Position numbers and translations under genes: made by a program
Source: an uncultured Collinsella sp.
GTDB lineage: Bacteria > Actinomycetota > Coriobacteriia > Coriobacteriales > Coriobacteriaceae
Direction: 5' to 3'
Assembly (NCBI GenBank): GCA_900549535.1
Contig: UROR01000001.1
Coordinates: 1-43,470 of the forward strand
DNA: 43,470 nt
Shown here: one piece after another, positions 38,972 through 43,470 of the stretch
Numbering within the stretch: position 1 is the stretch's first letter
Layout: each line of letters opens with the position of its first letter
The notes under the pieces: model-generated
The model's database searches: none
What the model was told of the DNA's origin: nothing
The model's input: only the letters and a program-made list of their open reading frames with translations

Positions 38972-40647
38972 TGAAGGAGCTTTCCGAGGTCCTGCAGGAT
39001 TGGGAGGCCGTGATCGGCCTGGAGATCCATACCGAGCTCACCGCACTCGATACCAAGATGTTCTGCAACTGCAAGCTCAGCCACGATGACGAGCCCAACG
39101 CCAACGTGTGCCCGGTGTGCCTGGGCCTGCCCGGCGCCCTGCCGGTGCCCAACAAGCGCGCCATCGAGAGCATCGTCAAGGCCGGTCTCGCCACCAACTG
39201 CGAGATCCAGCGCCACTCGATGTTCTACCGCAAGCACTACTTCTATCCCGATATGGCCAAGAACTTCCAGACCACGCAGGGTCCGGTCGCCTTTGCCATG
39301 TACGGTCACCTGGACCTGGACGTGACCGGTCGCGGTGCCGCCGAGCGCCCCGACTGCGCGTTTGGCGAGGCCGAGGCCCAGAGCCTGGCGAGCGCCTCGG
39401 CCAACGCCGAGGGCCTGTCCACGTCCATGACGTCGTCCATGCGCGAGGGCAACCAGCGCGCCGGCCACCTGGCCAGCTATGACGCGTCCAACCTGCAGAT
39501 GCCCGAGCGTCGCGAGGACGGTTCCTACACGGTACCCATCCGCATTTTGCGCATCCACATGGAGGAGGACGCCGCCAAGATGGTCCACGTGGGTGGTGCC
39601 GAGGGCCGCATTACCGCCGCGGCCGAGTCGCTCGTCGACTACAACCGCTGCGGCACGCCGCTGATTGAGCTCGTCACCGAGCCCGACTTGCGTACGCCCG
39701 AGGAGGCCCGCCTGTTTATGGAGAAGCTCCGTCGCATCTTTGTGACGCTGGGCATTTCCGATTGCTCCATGGAGAAGGGTTCCATGCGCTGCGACGGCAA
39801 CGTGTCGCTGCGCCGCCGCGGCGAGACCAAGCTGGGCACCAAGACCGAGCTCAAGAACCTCAACTCGTTCAAGAGCCTGCACGACGGTCTTGCCTACGAG
39901 ATCTGCCGCCAGGCCGAGGTGCTCGAGGAGGGCGGCATCATCTACCAGGAGACCCGCCACTGGGAGCCCAGCCGCAAGCGCACCGTGGTCATGCGTGTGA
40001 AGGAGACGGCCGACGACTATCGTCTGTTCCCCGATCCCGACCTGGCGCCGTTCGACCTGGACGACGAGTTCATCGACCGTTGCCGTGGCGAGATCCCCGA
40101 GCTGCCCGATGCCAAGTGCGCCCGTTTTGAGGCCGACTTTGGCATTAAGACGGCCGACGCCGAGCAGATCGCCGGCGACCCGGAGTTTGCCGACTTCTTT
40201 GAGGCCGCCGCTGCCGGTATGGCCGGCAAGGAGGCCCAGACGGTCGCAAACCTGCTGGTCAACGAGATGATCGCCTACCTCAAGGGCGCGGGCGTCTCGT
40301 TGTCCGAGTCCGGCATTGCACCGGCTCAGGTGGCAGCCCTTGCCAAGCTGCTGGCGACCGATGCCATCAGCTCCAACCAGGCGCACGAGGTCTTTGAGGC
40401 CATGGCCCAGACCGGCGACGACCCCAACAAGATCGTCGACGAGCGTGGTATGCGTCAGGTGAGCGATGCCGGCGCGCTACAGCCGATTGTGGACGAGGTA
40501 CTGGCAAACTGTTCCGAGCAGGCGCAGCAGTATCGTGATGGCAACCAGAAGGTCATCGGCTTTTTGGTGGGCCAGTGCATGAAGGCGAGCCGCGGCAAGG
40601 GCAACCCGAAGCTCTTCAACGAGTTGCTGAGAACGTCGCTCTCGTAG
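38971..40647 (+). CDS. gatB: Asp/Glu-tRNA amidotransferase subunit B, with insertion
   Basis: 558 residues against a usual 475-500. GatB phosphorylates the tRNA-bound Glu or Asp and transfers ammonia. Conserved: VIGLEIHTEL, CPVCLGLPGALPV, RKHYFYPDMAKNFQTTQ, LHMEEDA-like RIHMEEDAAK, GTPLIELVTEPD, GTKTELKNLNSF and the C-terminal YqeY-like domain ending GNPKLFNELL. An extra segment of about 70 residues (roughly 115-185, Ala/Ser/Glu-rich) lies between GHLDLDV and RILRIHMEED. It is in frame and well formed, so it is a lineage insertion, not an error. The operon ends at a large palindrome 7 bp later. Confidence 0.95.
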   Translation: MKELSEVLQDWEAVIGLEIHTELTALDTKMFCNCKLSHDDEPNANVCPVCLGLPGALPVPNKRAIESIVKAGLATNCEIQRHSMFYRKHYFYPDMAKNFQTTQGPVAFAMYGHLDLDVTGRGAAERPDCAFGEAEAQSLASASANAEGLSTSMTSSMREGNQRAGHLASYDASNLQMPERREDGSYTVPIRILRIHMEEDAAKMVHVGGAEGRITAAAESLVDYNRCGTPLIELVTEPDLRTPEEARLFMEKLRRIFVTLGISDCSMEKGSMRCDGNVSLRRRGETKLGTKTELKNLNSFKSLHDGLAYEICRQAEVLEEGGIIYQETRHWEPSRKRTVVMRVKETADDYRLFPDPDLAPFDLDDEFIDRCRGEIPELPDAKCARFEADFGIKTADAEQIAGDPEFADFFEAAAAGMAGKEAQTVANLLVNEMIAYLKGAGVSLSESGIAPAQVAALAKLLATDAISSNQAHEVFEAMAQTGDDPNKIVDERGMRQVSDAGALQPIVDEVLANCSEQAQQYRDGNQKVIGFLVGQCMKASRGKGNPKLFNELLRTSLS

Positions 40648-40653
40648 CTGCGA

Positions 40654-40796
40654 GGCCGGGGAAGCCCCGAGTCGCCGGGGTATTTCCTCCAAATTTCAAA
40701 CAGTCCTATGCAAGACGAAGGCCACATTTAGTGGCCTTCTTTGCATGCGGAACTCATTTGGAGCAAACACCCCGGCGACTCGGGGCTTCCCCGGCC
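40654..40796. repeat. 28-bp perfect inverted repeat with nested terminator
   Basis: Arms 40654-40681 and 40769-40796 are exact complements (outer end GGCCGGGGAAGCCCC). Inside lie CTCCAAAT/ATTTGGAG and a terminator GAAGGCCAC/GTGGCCTTC (40717-40739) followed by TTTG. The whole block can fold as one long cruciform, the first stop signal after gatB. Confidence 0.8.
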
Positions 40797-40797
40797 A

Positions 40798-41000
40798 GAC
40801 GACTCGGCCGTTCGGGTCAGGCGGGCTGAATGAAATAGAGTGAATGGGCGCGCCGTTGGCACGCCCGTTGTTTTGAGGGGAACTCATTGAGTGGCAAGGC
40901 CCTGTGCCCGGCCCCTCGGTTCCGTGACGACTCGGCCGTTCGGGTCAGGTGGGCTGATATAAATAGAGTGAATGGGCGCGCCGTTGGCGCGTCCATTTTT
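40798..41000 (+). repeat. Two direct repeats of about 75 bp, each ending in a terminator
   Basis: Copy 1 (40798-40874) and copy 2 (40926-41000) share GACGACTCGGCCGTTCGGGT and TAGAGTGAATGGGCGCGCC. Each ends with a GGGCGCGCC/GGCRCGYCC hairpin and a T-rich run. The stem mismatch of copy 1 is repaired in copy 2. No gene is visible in 40797-41167. Confidence 0.7.
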
Positions 41001-41006
41001 GTGCGG

Positions 41007-41033
41007 GTGACAAAGGGGCTGCCCCTTTGTCAC
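41007..41033. terminator. Palindrome related to family A
   Basis: GTGACAAAGGGG-CTG-CCCCTTTGTCAC, a 12-bp perfect stem sharing the CAAAGGGG core with family A. Confidence 0.6.
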
Positions 41034-41073
41034 ATTGCAATAAATGTGATGAAAGTGTGGCGAAACGAGCTTA

Positions 41074-41148
41074 AAACTTCCGTAAATGTGATAAACATCA
41101 CGTTTTCCCTGGGGTAAAATGTGGCAAATATCACGTTTGCGGAAGTTT
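41074..41148 (+). promoter_or_regulatory. Operator pair and promoter of the AAA_14 ATPase gene
   Basis: Two 22-bp near-identical copies (AAATGTGATAAACATCACG at 41084, AAATGTGGCAAATATCACG at 41117) lie 33 bp apart, about three helical turns. An outer inverted repeat AAACTTCCG/CGGAAGTTT frames them. -35 TAAACA (41092-41097) and -10 TAAAAT (41115-41120) are 17 bp apart and overlap the copies. A weaker third copy is near 41043. Confidence 0.6.
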
Positions 41149-41167
41149 CTTTGCGGGAGGTTCGGTC

Positions 41168-42532
41168 ATGCAGCGAGATATCATTGCCAAGCTTAACGCT
41201 TGGAAAGCGTCGGAATATCGTAAGCCGCTTATCCTTAAGGGGGCGCGCCAGGTTGGAAAGACGTGGGCGCTTAAGGAGTTCGGTCGAACCTCGTACCGCA
41301 ATTTTGTGTATCTGACGCTCGAGGAACCGTCACCTGGGGTACGGAGCGAGTACGCTCAGTTTTTCGAAGGTACGCGCGATCCTCGGCGGATCATCTCAAA
41401 CCTTTCCCTGGCACTTGGGCAGCCTATCGATCCCGGCGAGACGCTGCTTATTATTGATGAGATCCAGGATTGTCCTTCTGCAGTCGGCGCCCTTAAATAC
41501 TTCTGTGACGAGGCCCCCGAGTATCACGTCGCATGCGCAGGGTCTTTATTGGGCGTTCGCTTGTCCCGTGAGACCAGCGCTTTTCCGGTGGGAAAGGTCG
41601 AGTTCATGGAGATGCACCCTATGAGCTTTTCCGAGTTTCTGAAAGCCGAGGGCGCTGCAAACTACGACGAATACCTTGGCGGCCTGGATCAGATCGAGAA
41701 AGTGCCCGATTTCTTCCATATCCGTCTCGTCGAGCATCTTCGTCGTTATTTTGCATGTGGCGGCATGCCAGAGGCCCTTGGTCGGTGGGTGGAGACGGGC
41801 GATATCGTTCAGGTCGATAAGGTGTTGTCCGATCTCTTGGATTCCTACGAGCGCGATTTTGCCAAGCATGGTGGCCGTGCGCAGTTCGCCAAGCTTTCGC
41901 AAATATGGAACTCGATTCCAACTCAGTTGGCGCGCGAGAATAAAAAGTTCGTTTGGGGTGCGGTGCGCGAGGGGGCTCGTGCTCGAGAATACGAGGATGC
42001 TCTGGAATGGCTTGCCGATGCTGGGCTCATCACGGCGGTTCGCCTTAATGCTGCCGGTGGCGTGCCGCTCTCTGCATACGATGACCTCAAGGCATTTAAA
42101 GTCTACTGTCTTGATGTCGGTTTGCTGCGCCGCATGGCAAGACTGGATGCGTCCGCTTTTGCCATCTCGGATGCGCTATTTTCGGAGTTCAAAGGTTCGT
42201 TCGCCGAGAATTATGTGCTTCAGGCATTACTTTCACAGTTAGATGCTGCTCCGCGTTATTGGACAAACGAGAAGCCGAAGCACGAAGTCGATTTTTTGAT
42301 TCAAGTCGGGAACGAAATCGTGCCCGTCGAGGTCAAATCGGGAGAGGTGGTTCATTCCAAGAGTCTTAAGTACTATGCCGACAAGCATGCGGAGACGACT
42401 CCACTGAGGGTCCGCTACTCACTTAAGAACCTAAAGCTCGACGACGGGGTGCTCAACATTCCGTTGTATTTGGCTGATCGATCTGCCCCTCTTATCAAAA
42501 AGGCGCTTGATTGTGCACATCTTGACGTTTAG
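41168..42532 (+). CDS. AAA_14 ATPase with DUF4143
   Basis: 454 residues. The N-terminal AAA_14 domain has Walker A LKGARQVGKTW and Walker B LLIIDEIQDCPSA, with AGSLLGV as a sensor-like element. The C-terminal DUF4143 region (about 190-400) ends in a nuclease-like segment EVDFLIQVGNEIVPVEVKSG, whose D, E-V-K spacing recalls PD-(D/E)XK folds. These stand-alone ATPases are common in gut bacteria and archaea; their role is unknown. GGGAGG lies 7 nt before ATG. The repeated palindromes upstream cover its promoter, suggesting self-control. It has no partner gene here. Confidence 0.85.
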   Translation: MQRDIIAKLNAWKASEYRKPLILKGARQVGKTWALKEFGRTSYRNFVYLTLEEPSPGVRSEYAQFFEGTRDPRRIISNLSLALGQPIDPGETLLIIDEIQDCPSAVGALKYFCDEAPEYHVACAGSLLGVRLSRETSAFPVGKVEFMEMHPMSFSEFLKAEGAANYDEYLGGLDQIEKVPDFFHIRLVEHLRRYFACGGMPEALGRWVETGDIVQVDKVLSDLLDSYERDFAKHGGRAQFAKLSQIWNSIPTQLARENKKFVWGAVREGARAREYEDALEWLADAGLITAVRLNAAGGVPLSAYDDLKAFKVYCLDVGLLRRMARLDASAFAISDALFSEFKGSFAENYVLQALLSQLDAAPRYWTNEKPKHEVDFLIQVGNEIVPVEVKSGEVVHSKSLKYYADKHAETTPLRVRYSLKNLKLDDGVLNIPLYLADRSAPLIKKALDCAHLDV

Positions 42533-42597
42533 ATCCTGGGCGAGCTGATGGGCGGCGGCTAATTAAATCGCTCCGTAACGGCCAGGGAGCTTGGACC

Positions 42598-43461
42598 TTA
42601 GCGGTGCTTGCTTCGCCAAGCGGTGGGGGTGGTGCCGGTGTGTTGCTTGAAGGCTTGGGCGAAGGCGGCCTGCTGAGGGTAGCCTAGACGCTCTGCCACC
42701 TGCGCTATCGTGAGCGCGCTATCGGCCAAAAGGTCCTGTGCTCGTTCCATACGGCGTCTGCGAATGTAGGCGCCCAGGGACTCGCCAGTTTGGGCCTTAA
42801 AGGTGGCGCATAGCTTGGAGCGGCTTGAGAAGAGCGCCTCGGCCACCTCGTTGATGCTCACATGTCTGCCCTTGTCGAGCGAGCGCTCCACAAGGCTCGC
42901 CGCCTCTTGGGCAATGGTAACGCTGGCGCGCGTGTCTGTCGCTTGCTGCGCTTGCCTGTGGGCCGCGCGCGAACAGGCGAGCTCCGCGACCATGGTCTCT
43001 ACGATGCCTTGCATATAGACGTGTCCGCCTACGGTGCGGGCGCGTTCCTCGTTAACCCGGCGCAGCGTGTGGTAGATGGCAGACGCTGCCTCCTCGTGCC
43101 ATGACTCGGCAAACGCCTCAAAGACCCCCGCGAACTCGGTGGGATAGCGGTGCTCCAGTTCGTCAAAATATCCAGGCAAAAAGAGCACCGAGCGCGAGTG
43201 ATAAAGCTGCCCTGCAAACAGTGGGCTTAACTCCTCGCCACAGTTATCTTGGATAAAGCTGCACACGGCATTGTTTGGCCACGGTCCATGCAGGGGTTTA
43301 AGGTTCGCAGGCGTTATGCCGGCTTCGGGCATGCACATGAGCGTGGGCGCGCTGACCTCGCTCACGCACGCGTACGGTTCGGGCGTGTATTCGGCTAGCT
43401 GCATGTTGTGCGTCGGGGAAATGAAATGCTCCATGACGATGCAGGTGGGGGAAAGGGGCAT
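42598..43461 (-). CDS. AraC-family regulator, 5' end uncertain at window edge
   Basis: At least 287 residues. The C-terminal AraC DNA-binding domain (about 190-285) has two helix-turn-helix motifs: ISINEVAEALFSSRSKLCATFKAQTG-like and LTIAQVAERLGYPQQAAFAQAFKQHTGTTPTAWR. The N-terminal part is a cupin-like sensor region I cannot assign (PEPYACVSEVSAPTLMCMPEAG). ATG 43461 is the first start visible, but the frame is open to the window end, so the true start may lie outside. The neighbour to the left is convergent, with no shared operon. Effector unknown. Confidence 0.8.
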   Translation of the reverse strand: MPLSPTCIVMEHFISPTHNMQLAEYTPEPYACVSEVSAPTLMCMPEAGITPANLKPLHGPWPNNAVCSFIQDNCGEELSPLFAGQLYHSRSVLFLPGYFDELEHRYPTEFAGVFEAFAESWHEEAASAIYHTLRRVNEERARTVGGHVYMQGIVETMVAELACSRAAHRQAQQATDTRASVTIAQEAASLVERSLDKGRHVSINEVAEALFSSRSKLCATFKAQTGESLGAYIRRRRMERAQDLLADSALTIAQVAERLGYPQQAAFAQAFKQHTGTTPTAWRSKHR

Positions 43462-43470
43462 GATCCATGC

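Noticed and set aside
40654..41138. CRISPR array in the repeat-rich gap after gatB
   Set aside because: Repeats are two long copies and palindromes of unequal spacing, with no regular spacers and no cas genes in the window.

Overview
The window looks like chromosome of a high-GC Gram-positive gut actinobacterium, most likely Collinsella or a close relative in the Coriobacteriia. The basis is GC-rich codon use in most genes, LPxTG-type pili with a class C sortase, a GatCAB operon, an orphan OmpR-type regulator beside a glutamine synthetase homologue, and many intergenic palindromes. The genus is inferred from general familiarity; no database was searched.

Layout. 1-1830: a degraded integration site made of a tRNA-Met 3' fragment, a broken tyrosine integrase and a repeat array. 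1833-3010: a lone AAA ATPase with seven 10-bp repeats just before its gene. 3038-8473: a sugar-acid region with a YczE/YitT-type membrane protein, a GntR/FCD regulator, KDPG aldolase (eda), KDG kinase (kdgK) and a divergent LacI-type regulator. The membrane gene and the kdgK-eda operon share the same upstream signals: a LacI-like operator, a 58-nt hairpin with a conserved loop, and a larger two-block structured leader. I regard these paired leader RNAs as the best candidate for something undescribed. 8608-10658: an atypical glutamine synthetase homologue and a GlnR-like regulator. 10867-15004: HtrA protease, a MITE-like element and LigA. 15175-17423: a MATE exporter and its MerR regulator with a 19-bp-spacer promoter. 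17684-21353: a heterodimeric ABC exporter. 21567-22604: an endonuclease-fold protein. 22840-25174: moaA and a moaC-mobB fusion. 25561-27892: an MFS transporter and a HAD phosphatase.

28396-36842 is a sortase-assembled pilus locus: a large beta-helix adhesin, two pilins with different sorting signals, and a class C sortase. The adhesin gene has a nine-G tract after codon 58; gain or loss of one G runs into a stop within about ten codons, so it is a candidate phase-variable gene. 37146-40647 is gatCAB, with an unusual insertion in GatB. It is followed by a 28-bp perfect inverted repeat and tandem terminator-like repeats. 41168-42532 is a second lone ATPase (AAA_14/DUF4143) preceded by operator-like repeats, and an AraC regulator runs into the right edge.

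Intergenic DNA carries recurring perfect or near-perfect palindromes of at least three sequence families. Their stems change while pairing is kept, and they mostly sit downstream of genes. They probably act as terminators, and some may also be dispersed mobile-type repeats.
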